Source: Heyndrickxia sp050281185 (GTDB lineage Bacteria; Bacillota; Bacilli; Bacillales; Bacillaceae_C). Taken from it: a DNA stretch of 64,000 nucleotides. Positions 51,019-60,496 of the stretch are shown here, in pieces. The stretch is taken from positions 1 through 64,000 of the forward strand of contig NZ_JBNNWS010000008.1 of the NCBI RefSeq assembly GCF_050281185.1, read 5' to 3'. The position numbers and the translations under genes are program-made. Positions within the stretch are counted from its first letter, which is position 1, and the number at the start of each line of letters is the position of its first letter. Under the pieces are notes generated by a model. It was not told the origin of the DNA. It worked only from the letters and a program-made list of their open reading frames with translations, and ran no database searches.

Positions 51019-52740
51019 ATGTGGAGAGAAGAATATGATCGTTGGAACAAGCATCACGAATTAGATGATGAAATGAAAAATCAATTAAATACTATATCAA
51101 AAGATGAAAAGCTCTTAGAAGATGCTTTTTATAAAAATTTGGAATTCGGAACAGGTGGTATGCGTGGTGTTATAGGACCTGGTACAAATCGAATGAATAT
51201 ATACACAGTACGAAAAGCGTCTGAAGGTTTGGCAAGATACATAGAGGAAAAGGGAGAAGAAGCAAAATGCAGAGGAGTTGTTATTGCTTACGACTCACGC
51301 CATAAATCTCCTGAATTTGCAATGGAAGCAGCAAAAACACTAGCAAGTCACGGAATAAAAACATATGTGTTTAAAGAACTGCGCCCGACTCCAGAGCTAT
51401 CATTTGCTGTTCGCTATTTACACGCATTTTCAGGAATTGTCATTACTGCTAGCCATAATCCACCAGAATATAATGGATATAAGGTTTATGGCGAAGATGG
51501 GGCACAACTTTCACCTAGTATTGCAGATGAAGTCATTGCAAAGGTGAATGAAGTAGACAATGAGCTGCAAATAAAAGTGCTGACTGAAGAAGAATTGAAA
51601 GCAAACGATCTAATCACAATGATTGGTGAAAATATTGATAAAGTGTATGTTGAGAAATTAAAAACAATAAGTGAAAATCCTAATGTAAATTCAGATATTC
51701 GAATCGTTTATACACCTTTGCACGGGACAGGGAATAAACCTGTAAAAGATGGATTACAAGCATTTGGATTTAATAATGTAATGATTGTTAAAGAACAAGA
51801 ACAACCGGATTCACAGTTTTCTACAGTAACATCACCTAATCCTGAGGAAAAGGCTGCATTTACATTAGCTATTGAATACGGTATGAAAAGTGATGCAGAT
51901 ATTTTGATTGCAACAGATCCTGATGCAGATAGACTAGGTATTGCCGTTAAAAATCAACAGGGAGAATATGTCTTATTGACTGGTAATGAAACAGGTGCCA
52001 TTCTTTTAGAATATGTTTTGTCCCAAAAACGATCAAAGGGTACCCTACCGAGTAATGGAATTGTTTTCAAAACGATCGTTACTTCTGAAATTGGACGGAA
52101 AATTGCTGGGAGTTATCAAATCCCTACAGAAGATGTATTAACAGGATTTAAATTTATTGGTGAAAAAATTGCTCAATATGAGAAAACAAAGGAATTTCAA
52201 TTTTTATTTGGCTATGAAGAATCATATGGTTATTTAATCGGTGATTTTGCTCGTGATAAGGATGCTGTTCAAGCAGCACTATTAGCTTGTGAAGCATGTG
52301 CATATTATAAAAAAGCAGGGAAAACTTTATACGATGTGTTGTTGGATATTTATAAAAAGCATGGATTTTTTAAAGAAGGGTTAGAATCGTTAACTTTGAA
52401 AGGAAAAGAAGGTGCTGAACAAATAAGCAACATACTTAACTCGTTCAGAAACGATCCTTTGACTCATATAGGTGATATAAAGGTTGTAGCGTCAGAGGAT
52501 TACAAGAATCAATTAAGAACTGATATTAAGAGCGGCAAAACGAGTTCTATACAACTTCCTAAATCCAATGTTCTTAAATATTTCTTGGAAGATGGTTCAT
52601 GGGTATGCTTACGCCCATCAGGTACCGAACCAAAAATTAAATTTTATTTTAGTGTAGTTGGGGAAAACTTATCCGATAGTGAACAAAAACGAACTGATTT
52701 AACAAAACAATTTATGAGCATTATCCATCAAATGCTTTAA
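51019..52740 (+). CDS. pgcA: Alpha-phosphoglucomutase PgcA
   Basis: A 573-residue phosphohexomutase. Catalytic Ser in TASHNPPEYNGYKVYG; metal loop DPDADRLG; sugar-binding GYEESYGYL; phosphate-binding RPSGTEPKIKFY. It interconverts glucose 6- and 1-phosphate, feeding UDP-glucose for teichoic acid and glycolipids. ATG 51019 follows AAAGGGAAG. Length is typical. Confidence 0.95.
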   Translation: MWREEYDRWNKHHELDDEMKNQLNTISKDEKLLEDAFYKNLEFGTGGMRGVIGPGTNRMNIYTVRKASEGLARYIEEKGEEAKCRGVVIAYDSRHKSPEFAMEAAKTLASHGIKTYVFKELRPTPELSFAVRYLHAFSGIVITASHNPPEYNGYKVYGEDGAQLSPSIADEVIAKVNEVDNELQIKVLTEEELKANDLITMIGENIDKVYVEKLKTISENPNVNSDIRIVYTPLHGTGNKPVKDGLQAFGFNNVMIVKEQEQPDSQFSTVTSPNPEEKAAFTLAIEYGMKSDADILIATDPDADRLGIAVKNQQGEYVLLTGNETGAILLEYVLSQKRSKGTLPSNGIVFKTIVTSEIGRKIAGSYQIPTEDVLTGFKFIGEKIAQYEKTKEFQFLFGYEESYGYLIGDFARDKDAVQAALLACEACAYYKKAGKTLYDVLLDIYKKHGFFKEGLESLTLKGKEGAEQISNILNSFRNDPLTHIGDIKVVASEDYKNQLRTDIKSGKTSSIQLPKSNVLKYFLEDGSWVCLRPSGTEPKIKFYFSVVGENLSDSEQKRTDLTKQFMSIIHQML

Positions 52741-52770
52741 AAAAGCTTTGTAATTGTTTAACTTTCTTGA

Positions 52771-52832
52771 GCGATTTCTAAACGAAGTATAATTAGCTGA
52801 ACGCATATGAAATTTTAACATTGTTTACCAAA
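52771..52832 (+). repeat. Structured repeat element, copy 3 (degenerate)
   Basis: GAGCGATTTCTAAACGAAGT, then ATAATTAGCTGAACGCAT, then a tail with AACATTGTTTACCAAAGCC. It matches the interior of copies 1 and 2 but has lost both outer arms (the right arm reads ATGAAATTTT). It lies right after pgcA, before the terminator. Confidence 0.6.
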
Positions 52833-52836
52833 GCCT

Positions 52837-52879
52837 AAAAAGAGGGTTACCTAAAAGTTTTTAGGCTGCCCTCTTTTTT
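52837..52879. terminator. Bidirectional terminator between pgcA and the YhdB-like gene
   Basis: Stem AAAGAGGG / CCCTCTTT enclosing a second small stem CCTAAAA / TTTTAGG; T-runs on both strands. Confidence 0.8.
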
Positions 52880-52898
52880 TGTTTGGTATTGCTTTGAA

Positions 52899-53171
52899 TT
52901 ATATTTTGGTATAGTGAATAGCATCAGCACTTATTACATTAGTTGAATCGATTGATTCATTCATTTCATGTGCATGATCTATATACCGCAGAAGAGAATA
53001 TAGTTTACGTTCAATCACTGTATAGTCATGCGAGAAATGATAGGCGTGAAGAAGATGTTCAATTCTTTTGGAAAGCATATTGTCTTTTGTTCGTACCATT
53101 AAAATTAGCAGATTATCCCATTGGGATCGATGGGCATAATAAAGGGCACGATCATAATCAACACTATTCAA
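52899..53171 (-). CDS. YhdB-like hypothetical protein
   Basis: A 90-residue protein beginning MNSVDYDRALYYAHRSQWDNLLILMVRTKD, similar to Bacillus YhdB. It has a helical middle (LSKRIEHLLHAYHFSHDYTVIERKLYSLLRYIDHAHE) and no known function. TTG 53171 follows AAGGAGGGG. Confidence 0.65.
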   Translation of the reverse strand: MNSVDYDRALYYAHRSQWDNLLILMVRTKDNMLSKRIEHLLHAYHFSHDYTVIERKLYSLLRYIDHAHEMNESIDSTNVISADAIHYTKI

Positions 53172-53434
53172 AGCAAACCCCTCCTTTTAAACGTTCAACA
53201 AAGGAACTCGTTAGTGTATGAAAACACTTTAAGGAGTTGTATGTAGTATATGCAGCTCAACTAGAAATTGCCGCAGAAAAACTTGGGTGTCCTTCTCCTA
53301 TCTAGTTGCTTTATTTTTACATGAATAATTGTTTTTTTAGGTCTAAAGAAAATAAAAAAGAAAAGGGATTAATATTCACAGGGTATATTCGGAAAACAAA
53401 TCCATAACCTTGAATAATAGAAGGGGGAGAAGTA

Positions 53435-54586
53435 GTGAAAACAAGTATTTATCGTTATTTATGGCTTGGAAATTTACTATCTACATATACAGAGATTTTC
53501 TATTTGTTTGCTGTAATTACGATCGTTTATAGAAAAACTGAATCAGCTTGGCAATTAGCGATAATTACTTTTTTAATAATCATCGGTAAATTTATTGGAA
53601 ATACTTTAAACTCAATTATGTTTAAAATGAAAGCATCTGTTTTACAATTTGTTAAAACGATTTTGTTATTAATCTTAGTGTTTTACGATTCATATCAATC
53701 AGTTTCACTTTTTTTCATTCAATTTGTCACATTGCTGGTATTAGTTTTAAATGGATTATTGCAACAACATTCAAACATTCTTCATTCTTTTATCTCAAAT
53801 AGGGAAGATTCAATGGAGTCTGCTGGCTTTCTATCCTATTTGGACCAAGCAATCTTATTAAGTGGATGGTTTATTGCGGGAATGCTTTTTGAAAAAATAA
53901 ATTCTGAAGGGATACTGATCGTAACTTGTATTTTGTCTTTAATATGTTTAATTATTTTTTTCAGTGTACCGCAGAGGAAAAAATCAATTTATCAAAAAAG
54001 TTTTATGGATCGAATGATAGGAGTTAAAAAATATTTTCATCTTACAAAATTTCATTTTATTTACGTTTTAGAAACTATCATTAAAATTGTATGGATTGCA
54101 TCCATTCTCTATCTATTCGTCCATTTAGAGCTAAAAAAGGGAGAATTCTGGTGGGGGATAGTAAATGCAGTATTTTTTATTGGAATGGTATTAGCACATT
54201 TCATTCAAAAGAAATTTCATTCGACTTTGGTCAAATTTCAATATCAAATGATTTTTATTTTTTGCAGCGTCATATCAATTGTACTTCTTTTATTGGCGAT
54301 TAATCGAAGCTTGATTATAGTATTGTTTCTTTTTTTAGTAGCAAGCTTTTGTAATCAATTAAAAGAAAATTTGGTCTATTCAGCTTTTATTGAAAAGATT
54401 AATCCAAATAAGCTAACTAGTATTTTGGATAGTCAAGGTACTACTATGACCATTCTCATGGCTATTAGTGTTTTAGTAACAGGTTATATTGTAGAACAAT
54501 TTGGAGTTCAATTGGTCTACTTCATAGCTTGTGTTTTTTCTTTTATTACCATTCCCATTTATTATTTTGGAAAGATTATTAAATAA
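53435..54586 (+). CDS. MFS-type membrane transporter
   Basis: A 383-residue protein with about 11-12 hydrophobic segments and the general MFS form (YRYLWLGNLLSTYTEIFYLFAVI; EKINPNKLTSILDSQGTTM). No specific subfamily is recognised. GTG 53435 follows GGGGGAG. Its TAA stop is also the first three bases of the inverted-repeat element that follows, so that element may have shortened or defined the C-terminus. Confidence 0.75.
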   Translation: MKTSIYRYLWLGNLLSTYTEIFYLFAVITIVYRKTESAWQLAIITFLIIIGKFIGNTLNSIMFKMKASVLQFVKTILLLILVFYDSYQSVSLFFIQFVTLLVLVLNGLLQQHSNILHSFISNREDSMESAGFLSYLDQAILLSGWFIAGMLFEKINSEGILIVTCILSLICLIIFFSVPQRKKSIYQKSFMDRMIGVKKYFHLTKFHFIYVLETIIKIVWIASILYLFVHLELKKGEFWWGIVNAVFFIGMVLAHFIQKKFHSTLVKFQYQMIFIFCSVISIVLLLLAINRSLIIVLFLFLVASFCNQLKENLVYSAFIEKINPNKLTSILDSQGTTMTILMAISVLVTGYIVEQFGVQLVYFIACVFSFITIPIYYFGKIIK

Positions 54587-54818
54587 GGCTGTTTTCGTAT
54601 AAATTGTTGTTTTTAGACTATAAACTTAGTCCGTTGATTTCCACTCCAGACACTTGCTTTCCGCGGGGAGGGATGGGAGCCTCCTCGGCGTTACCGCCTG
54701 CGGGGTCTCCCACTTCCCTCTTTTTCCCGCAGGAGTCAAGTGTCCTCCGCTACAATCAACTCAGATTTGTTAATAAAATATCACTAAAAAAGCAACAAAC
54801 TTTACGAAAACAGCCTTA
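54584..54818. mobile_element. GC-rich miniature inverted-repeat element (MITE-like)
   Basis: Termini TAAGGCTGTTTTCGTA (54584) and TACGAAAACAGCCTTA (ending 54818, one base differs inside) are inverted repeats. The interior is a long imperfect palindrome with arms around AGACACTTG / CAAGTGTC and GGGAGCCTCCTCGG, much more GC-rich than its surroundings. Similar elements are common in Bacillaceae genomes. A short ORF over it is not a real gene. Confidence 0.75.
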
Positions 54819-54821
54819 AAT

Positions 54822-54860
54822 AAAAAATGCTGTATGAAAACAAAATCATACAGCATTTTT
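54822..54860. terminator. Terminator of the 108-aa membrane protein gene
   Basis: Perfect stem AAAAATGCTGTATGA / TCATACAGCATTTTT; it overlaps the stop codon of the minus-strand gene. Confidence 0.85.
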
Positions 54861-55185
54861 ATCTTTCGTCTTTTTTCTTAGCTTGGGTTATCTGCTCTTT
54901 CTCTTTTTGCTGCATAAAAAAACCACTGAAAAAAACAATTCCTGATGAAAAAAAGAGTCCCATTGTCAACATCATCCAACTAAGAGTGATATCAATACTA
55001 GGTTCCAATTTTTTTGCTCCGAAAACATATATAAGTCCGGAAATTAAAGCGATACTGAAAAATAAAGCAAAAGGTAAGTTCTTTAATGGATGTTTTTCTT
55101 TATATAATTTTCTTGAATATTTAATTCCAATAATGGCTGCGAGAATTAAAAGGATGAAAACCCCAGCTAATAAGTAAAAACCCAT
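54859..55185 (-). CDS. Hypothetical membrane protein (108 aa)
   Basis: 108 residues with three hydrophobic segments (about 4-22, 38-57 and 68-90) and a charged C-terminal tail (QQKEKEQITQAKKKDER). No family recognised. ATG 55185 follows GGAGGACG. Confidence 0.6.
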   Translation of the reverse strand: MGFYLLAGVFILLILAAIIGIKYSRKLYKEKHPLKNLPFALFFSIALISGLIYVFGAKKLEPSIDITLSWMMLTMGLFFSSGIVFFSGFFMQQKEKEQITQAKKKDER

Positions 55186-55403
55186 GTTCGTCCTCCAATC
55201 TAATGTCTTTATTCTAACACAACTTTCAGCAAAAAAATGGGAATGAAATCAGTCGTTTTTTCGAAAATTATAAGAAAGCTTTAAAAAACTTTGTGTGAAT
55301 TCTGGTACAAATTCAACTACATGACACATACATTGTGTTAAGAGGAAAAAAACAGTTGGAATACCCGCCTGTCAAAATATTCACGATTAAGGGGGAGTAC
55401 TGG

Positions 55404-56816
55404 ATGAATCATGAAGATCAAAAAACATTAGAATATGCAATCTCTGAAATAACTGAAATTGCTACTGGATTTGGTTTGGATTTTTATCCGATGCGTTATG
55501 AAATATGTCCAGCCGATATCATTTATACCTTTGGTGCTTATGGAATGCCTACACGTTTCTCACATTGGAGCTTTGGGAAACAGTTTTTCAAAATGAAACT
55601 CCATTATGATTTAGGGCTTAGCAAAATCTATGAACTAGTTATTAATTCGAATCCATGTTATGCCTTTCTTCTTGATTCTAATTCCTTAATACAAAACAAA
55701 TTAATTGTCGCTCATGTTCTAGCTCATTGTGATTTCTTTAAGAACAACGTTAGGTTTCGAAATACAAAGCGAGATATGGTTGAAAGCATGTCTGCAACCG
55801 CTGAGAGAATTCGAGCATATGAAATTAAATACGGAAAAAGCGAAGTAGAAAAATTTATTGATGCTGTTCTAGCCATCGAAGAACATATTGATCCTTCGCT
55901 CATGAGACCGAACTTATCATGGACGGAAGAGGATGAAGAGGAATGGGAGGAAGAAAAAACGTCCACCACTCCATATGATGATTTATGGTTACTAGATGAA
56001 AAGAATAAAAAACCGGAAAAAAAGAAAAAGATAAAGAAATTCCCACCACAGCCTGAAAAGGATGTCATGCTATTTATTGAACAATATAGCCGTGAATTAT
56101 CTGACTGGCAAAGAGATATTATGACGATGATACGTGAGGAAATGCTCTATTTCTGGCCACAGCTTGAAACGAAAATCATGAATGAAGGCTGGGCATCATT
56201 CTGGCATCAAAGAATCCTTCGAGAAATGGACTTAACTAGTGATGAAGCAATTGAGTTTGCTAAGTTAAATGCAGGTGTCGTTCAGCCATCTAAAACGGGA
56301 ATAAATCCTTATTACCTAGGGGTGAAAATATTTGAGGATATTGAAGAGCGTTGGAATAATCCAACAGACGAAATGATTAAGCGAGGAGAAAAGCCAGACT
56401 CTGGTCGCGAAAAAATATTTGAAGTAAGAGAAATAGAAGGAGATATTTCCTTTTTACGCAATTATTTAACGAAAGAACTAGTTACCCGTGAAGATATGTA
56501 TTTATTCCAAAAGCAAGGTCGAGATTATAAAATTATCGACAAAGAATGGAAAGAGGTTCGTGAGCAATTAGTTAGCATGCGTGTAAATGGAGGATTTCCG
56601 TATATTACTGTAAATGATGGGGACTATATGAAAAACGGTGAACTTTACTTAAAGCATTGGTATGAAGGGATTGAATTAGATTTAAAATATCTTGAAAAAG
56701 TACTGCCCTATCTTCACCAGCTTTGGGGTAGAACGGTACATTTAGAATCAATTGTAGAAGGCAAGGAAATGCTTTTTAGCCATGATGGGCGCAGTGTACA
56801 GAGGAAGTATTTATAG
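55404..56816 (+). CDS. spoVR: Stage V sporulation protein R SpoVR
   Basis: A 470-residue SpoVR-family protein, the length of the Bacillus protein. Marks: FYPMRYEICPADIIYTFGAYGMPTRFSHWSFGK, HVLAHCDFFKNN and NEGWASFWHQRI, with metal-ligand-like His and Glu residues. It is involved in spore cortex formation in Bacillus. ATG 55404 follows AAGGGGGAG; the longer frame from 55335 lacks a site. This gene marks the host as a spore former. Confidence 0.95.
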   Translation: MNHEDQKTLEYAISEITEIATGFGLDFYPMRYEICPADIIYTFGAYGMPTRFSHWSFGKQFFKMKLHYDLGLSKIYELVINSNPCYAFLLDSNSLIQNKLIVAHVLAHCDFFKNNVRFRNTKRDMVESMSATAERIRAYEIKYGKSEVEKFIDAVLAIEEHIDPSLMRPNLSWTEEDEEEWEEEKTSTTPYDDLWLLDEKNKKPEKKKKIKKFPPQPEKDVMLFIEQYSRELSDWQRDIMTMIREEMLYFWPQLETKIMNEGWASFWHQRILREMDLTSDEAIEFAKLNAGVVQPSKTGINPYYLGVKIFEDIEERWNNPTDEMIKRGEKPDSGREKIFEVREIEGDISFLRNYLTKELVTREDMYLFQKQGRDYKIIDKEWKEVREQLVSMRVNGGFPYITVNDGDYMKNGELYLKHWYEGIELDLKYLEKVLPYLHQLWGRTVHLESIVEGKEMLFSHDGRSVQRKYL

Positions 56817-56861
56817 AGAGGCTTTTATGTGACACTTTCCTGTTGGGAATATGGATAAAAG

Positions 56862-56902
56862 ATGAGCTGCAGATATTGTAACTGCAGCTTTGCTCATTTT
56901 TT
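56862..56902. terminator. Terminator between spoVR and crcB
   Basis: Stem ATGAGC.TGCAG / CTGCA.GCTCAT with a following T-run (TTTTTTT); convergent genes. Confidence 0.75.
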
Positions 56903-56911
56903 TTAAAAGAA

Positions 56912-57271
56912 TTAAATTCCACCTAACTTCATACCTAGGAAAGCAAGTAAGATTCCTAGACTATAACTTACTCCTAAATATATCATTAGGAATTTCCAAT
57001 TTCTTTTTTCAATCAATTGTACATTCTCTAATTTAAATGTTGAAAACGTAGTATAGGCGCCCAGAAATCCAGTACCGAATAGAAGCGTTAAGGGCCCGCT
57101 TGTTCCCATTCCATAAATATAACCGAGAAGGAAGGAACCTGTTAAATTAACAAATAATGTTGCAATAGGAAAAGAAGGGGAGAGTTTGTTCTTTACCAAA
57201 ATACTAATTGCATAACGTACGACTGCTCCAAAAAAACCTCCAATGGCAACGAGAAAAGCATTAATGAGCAT
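56912..57271 (-). CDS. crcB: Fluoride channel subunit CrcB (2)
   Basis: A 119-residue four-span Fluc/CrcB protein with IGGFFGAVVRYAIS, NLTGSFLLGYI and GFLGAYTTFSTF. Bacillus often carries two genes that together form the dual-topology channel. It starts 2 bases after the stop of the first crcB. Confidence 0.93.
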   Translation of the reverse strand: MLINAFLVAIGGFFGAVVRYAISILVKNKLSPSFPIATLFVNLTGSFLLGYIYGMGTSGPLTLLFGTGFLGAYTTFSTFKLENVQLIEKRNWKFLMIYLGVSYSLGILLAFLGMKLGGI

Positions 57272-57273
57272 AA

Positions 57274-57699
57274 TTACTCTCCCCCTTCATCAGATTTTAA
57301 GAAAGAAGCAACACTTTGTTTTCGAAACCATTTTTTGCCCAATCGATACCCGAAAAAAGAAAACGATAAACCACCCCAAAGACTGAATAAAACATAAGCT
57401 GCAGCAGTACCCCATAAAGAGAGTTGAATTAAATGGACAGTTTCATAACTAAAAGTAGAGAAGGTTGTAAAGGATCCAACAAGACCAGTACCAAATCCAG
57501 TTAATATAAAGGGATGTATCTTTTTAATTTTGGATAAATAAGTTGTAAGCCAGCCAAGAATAAAACATCCAATCATATTGATAATAAAAGTTCCCAGAGG
57601 AAACGGAAAACTCCACCAATTACCTACACTAAAACCTAAATAATAACGTAGAAGGGCACCAATCATACCGCCAATTCCAACAGCAATATAGATCATCAT
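57274..57699 (-). CDS. crcB: Fluoride channel subunit CrcB (1)
   Basis: A 141-residue four-span Fluc/CrcB protein with GGMIGALLRYYLG, NMIGCFILGWL and GLVGSFTTFSTFSYE. It is longer than its partner by a charged C-terminus. GAGGTGA precedes the tandem ATGs at 57699/57696. No fluoride riboswitch is recognised upstream. It exports fluoride with the second subunit. Confidence 0.93.
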   Translation of the reverse strand: MMIYIAVGIGGMIGALLRYYLGFSVGNWWSFPFPLGTFIINMIGCFILGWLTTYLSKIKKIHPFILTGFGTGLVGSFTTFSTFSYETVHLIQLSLWGTAAAYVLFSLWGGLSFSFFGYRLGKKWFRKQSVASFLKSDEGGE

Positions 57700-57863
57700 T
57701 TCACCTCAACTTCAAGTATACAAAAAATTAGAGCACTATCCAAAAAGAGCAGGAGAAATCAGTTAATTATGATAATTTGATGTCATCTATGTTAGAAAGC
57801 TTGTTAATCTATTTATTTATTCTTAGAATAAAATTATAACAATTCTTGAAGGGATGGGAATAA

Positions 57864-58343
57864 ATGTTTAGAAAAAGGACCGTTCTTTATACTCTGTTAG
57901 TATCGATATTTTTCATTACGGCCTGTTCTAATAAGAATGATGAAAGTATTGTGGATCAGAATAAAAAACATCCAATGCCAATGGGAGAAGAAACAGCCGG
58001 TGCAGATGTTTTACCAAAGTTTTTGGCAAATACATCAGAAACAGTTCAAACCATTTATCAAGCAGCAGCCTCACACAAGGAATTATTAGAGCATATGCCA
58101 TGCTATTGCGGTTGTGGAGAAATGGGTCATCAAAATAACTATGACTGTTTTATACAAGAAAATAAACAGAATGGAGCAGTTGTTTGGGATGAACATGGGG
58201 TAAATTGTGATGTATGCTTAGAAATTGCTGCACAATCTGTTGTAGATTTTAATAAAGGAAAAACGATAAAAGAAATTCGGAAAGAGATTGACGAAAAATA
58301 CAAAGAAGGTTATGCAAAACCAACACCAACACCTAATATCTAA
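57864..58343 (+). CDS. PCYCGC-motif lipoprotein
   Basis: A 159-residue lipoprotein. N-terminal signal ending in lipobox ITAC, then a Pro/Met-rich linker and the motif PCYCGCGEMGH, with more Cys in YDCFIQE and VNCDVCLE. These conserved Cys suggest metal or haem-related binding at the membrane surface. Function unknown in the family. ATG 57864 follows GAAGGGATGGG. Confidence 0.85.
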   Translation: MFRKRTVLYTLLVSIFFITACSNKNDESIVDQNKKHPMPMGEETAGADVLPKFLANTSETVQTIYQAAASHKELLEHMPCYCGCGEMGHQNNYDCFIQENKQNGAVVWDEHGVNCDVCLEIAAQSVVDFNKGKTIKEIRKEIDEKYKEGYAKPTPTPNI

Positions 58344-58345
58344 AA

Positions 58346-58382
58346 GGGTGCCTCAAATGTTTCTAACATTTATGAGGCACCC
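58346..58382. terminator. Hairpin between the PCYCGC gene and the CorC-like gene
   Basis: Stem GGGTGCCTCA / TGAGGCACCC with inner ATGT/ACAT pairing. No T-run on the plus strand; probably a bidirectional terminator between convergent genes. Confidence 0.6.
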
Positions 58383-58414
58383 TCAAGCATTTCGGAGAAA
58401 TTTTCCTATATAAC

Positions 58415-59713
58415 TTATTGTTTTCTTGTTACTTCGACATAGGATATATGCTGATCATCAATTTCTTTTACCTTAAAACAATATCCATCAGCTTCAATAA
58501 CATCATCTTTTTTTACATTATATTTTTGCGTAAGGATCCAGCCGCCGATTGTATCTACTTCTTCTTCATTAAGATTGATACCTAATAGATCATTAACATC
58601 GCCAATTCGAACTTTTGCAGCAAAAAGATAGTGGTCTTTTGCGATTTTTCGGACTTCTGATATTTCATCTGTATCGAATTCATCACGGATTTCTCCGACA
58701 ATTTCTTCTAAGATATCTTCAATGGTGACCAATCCTGCAGTGCCGCCATATTCATCGATTAAAATGGCCATATGTGTTCGCTCTTTTTGTAATCGAACTA
58801 ATAAATCATGAATAGGAATACTCTCAATTACACGAATGATTGGTTTAACGAATCGATCAATTGGAATATTTTCAGTGATTATTTCTTTATTAATCCAAGC
58901 GGTTATCAACTCTTTTATATTAATTACCCCAATAATGTTGTCTTTGTCACCATCCATCACTGGGTAACGAGTATATCTTTCAATATTCACTGTGTCTAAT
59001 ACATCCTGGATAGTAGAATCTGATGAGATACACACAATTTCAGGACGAGGCACCATTATTTCCTTTGCGATTCGTTCATCAAATTCGAAAATATTATTAA
59101 CATATTTAAACTCGGATTGATTAATTTCGCCTTTTCGATAACTCTCAGAAAGAATTAAACGCAACTCCTCCTCGGAGTGTGCTTGTTCATGCTCTGATGC
59201 TGGCTTTAGGCCAAACAATCCAGTAATAAAACGAGCAGAGCCATTTAACGCCCAAATAAACGGAAACATAATTCTATAAAACCAAATAAGCGGTTTTGAA
59301 ACTAATAGTGTGATGGTTTCAGCTTTCTGTATAGCAAGTGTCTTTGGTGCAAGCTCTCCGACTACTACATGCAAAAAAGTAATAATCAGAAATGTAATAA
59401 TTACAGAGACTGTATAGGAAACCGAACTCGGCATATTCCACTGATGAAAGATCTTTTCGATTAATTTACCAACAGTAGGTTCACCTAACCAACCAATTCC
59501 AAGTGCAGTTACAGTTATACCAAGCTGACATGCAGACAAATATTCATCTAAACTACTAATTACTCTTCTTGCTGAGACAGCATTCTTATTACCATCTTGT
59601 ATAAGCTGATCAATTTTTGTTGATCGTACCTTTACAACAGCGAACTCTGCCGCAACAAAAAAAGCAGTTAATGCAATTAAAATCATCAAAACTATTAAGT
59701 TTACTATGTCCAA
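58415..59713 (-). CDS. CorC/HlyC-type membrane protein with CBS pair
   Basis: A 432-residue protein with three parts: an N-terminal CNNM/DUF21 membrane domain (about 1-190; ALTAFFVAAEFAVVKVR, LGITVTALGIGWLGEPTVG), two CBS domains (about 210-330; IMVPRPEIVCISSDSTIQDV) and a CorC_HlyC domain (about 345-430). The family is tied to magnesium and cobalt handling. TTG 59713 is 7 bases after GTGGAG, which is sequestered in alternative hairpins. Confidence 0.92.
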   Translation of the reverse strand: MDIVNLIVLMILIALTAFFVAAEFAVVKVRSTKIDQLIQDGNKNAVSARRVISSLDEYLSACQLGITVTALGIGWLGEPTVGKLIEKIFHQWNMPSSVSYTVSVIITFLIITFLHVVVGELAPKTLAIQKAETITLLVSKPLIWFYRIMFPFIWALNGSARFITGLFGLKPASEHEQAHSEEELRLILSESYRKGEINQSEFKYVNNIFEFDERIAKEIMVPRPEIVCISSDSTIQDVLDTVNIERYTRYPVMDGDKDNIIGVINIKELITAWINKEIITENIPIDRFVKPIIRVIESIPIHDLLVRLQKERTHMAILIDEYGGTAGLVTIEDILEEIVGEIRDEFDTDEISEVRKIAKDHYLFAAKVRIGDVNDLLGINLNEEEVDTIGGWILTQKYNVKKDDVIEADGYCFKVKEIDDQHISYVEVTRKQ

Positions 59714-59746
59714 TTATTTTCTCCACAAACGTGGAGGTTCACCTCC
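59711..59746 (-). promoter_or_regulatory. Two mutually exclusive leader hairpins over the ribosome binding site
   Basis: In mRNA sense, GGAGGT-GA-ACCTCC (59746-59733) and CTCCAC-GTTT-GTGGAG (59736-59721) share the CCTCC stretch. The second hairpin traps the ribosome binding site GTGGAG; the first would free it. No known riboswitch aptamer is recognised. Confidence 0.4.
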
Positions 59747-59971
59747 GAAAATTTCAATTTTTATAATGTTTCCATTATAATATACCATTTTTTAAATGAA
59801 AAAAGTTTAACTTTAGATGTATAAAAATCGAATTTTGTAGTTTTTTTAATATTACATAATAAAAGATCATTTTAAAATTATTCATTTTTTCTTGTAAAAA
59901 TTGTCTAATTAAGGTATAAAAGAAAAAATATATAATAATTTCAGATAAGTATGAATTGAAAGAGGGATAAA

Positions 59972-60463
59972 ATGAAAAATATTCAAATTAGGTTAGCTAC
60001 TGATAAAGAAGGAAGTTGTATTATTGATTTGCTAAAAGAGACAGCCCTATGGATTAAAAATAAAGGAATTGACCAATGGACATATTTATTAGATGGAGGA
60101 GAAGACGAGGAGATCATTCAATGTATCGTCAATAAAGAGACTTATGTAGTAATTAACGATGAAGAAATAATGGCTACCTTTACGCTGTATTTGGACCAAA
60201 ATGATTGGGATAAACATATTTGGGGAGAAGTGCCACCAGATTCAATCTATTTACATAGGCTAGCAGTAAAACCGAAATATATGAAAAATGGAATTAGTAA
60301 AGAAATTTTTAATTGGATTAATAATAACATTCAAACAGATAAGAAATATTTAAAGCTAGATTGTGTATGCGGGAACGAAAAATTAAATCAATTTTATCAA
60401 AATAGTGGTTTTGAATTTTTGGGTGTGTCAAATGAGCATAGTAAATATCAAAAATTATTATAA
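59972..60463 (+). CDS. GNAT-family N-acetyltransferase (1)
   Basis: A 163-residue acetyltransferase fold. The acetyl-CoA region is YLHRLAVKPKYMKNGISKEIFNWI, then LKLDCVCGNEKLNQFYQNSGFEFLG. The usual RxxGxG is weak (KNGISK). Substrate unknown. ATG 59972 follows GAGGGA. Confidence 0.85.
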   Translation: MKNIQIRLATDKEGSCIIDLLKETALWIKNKGIDQWTYLLDGGEDEEIIQCIVNKETYVVINDEEIMATFTLYLDQNDWDKHIWGEVPPDSIYLHRLAVKPKYMKNGISKEIFNWINNNIQTDKKYLKLDCVCGNEKLNQFYQNSGFEFLGVSNEHSKYQKLL

Positions 60464-60496
60464 ATGGCTTTGTTAATTTAACCGGGAGGAATAAAG

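Noticed and set aside
54604..54819. 71-codon plus-strand ORF, unusually GC-rich
   Set aside because: It lies wholly inside the palindromic MITE-like element and has no ribosome binding site.
33899..57699. Fluoride/fluoroacetate resistance link between the FlK-like enzyme and crcB
   Set aside because: They are more than 20 kb apart in different operons, and both families are common on their own.
57700..57863. Fluoride riboswitch before crcB
   Set aside because: Conserved crcB-motif blocks are not visible on the minus strand.
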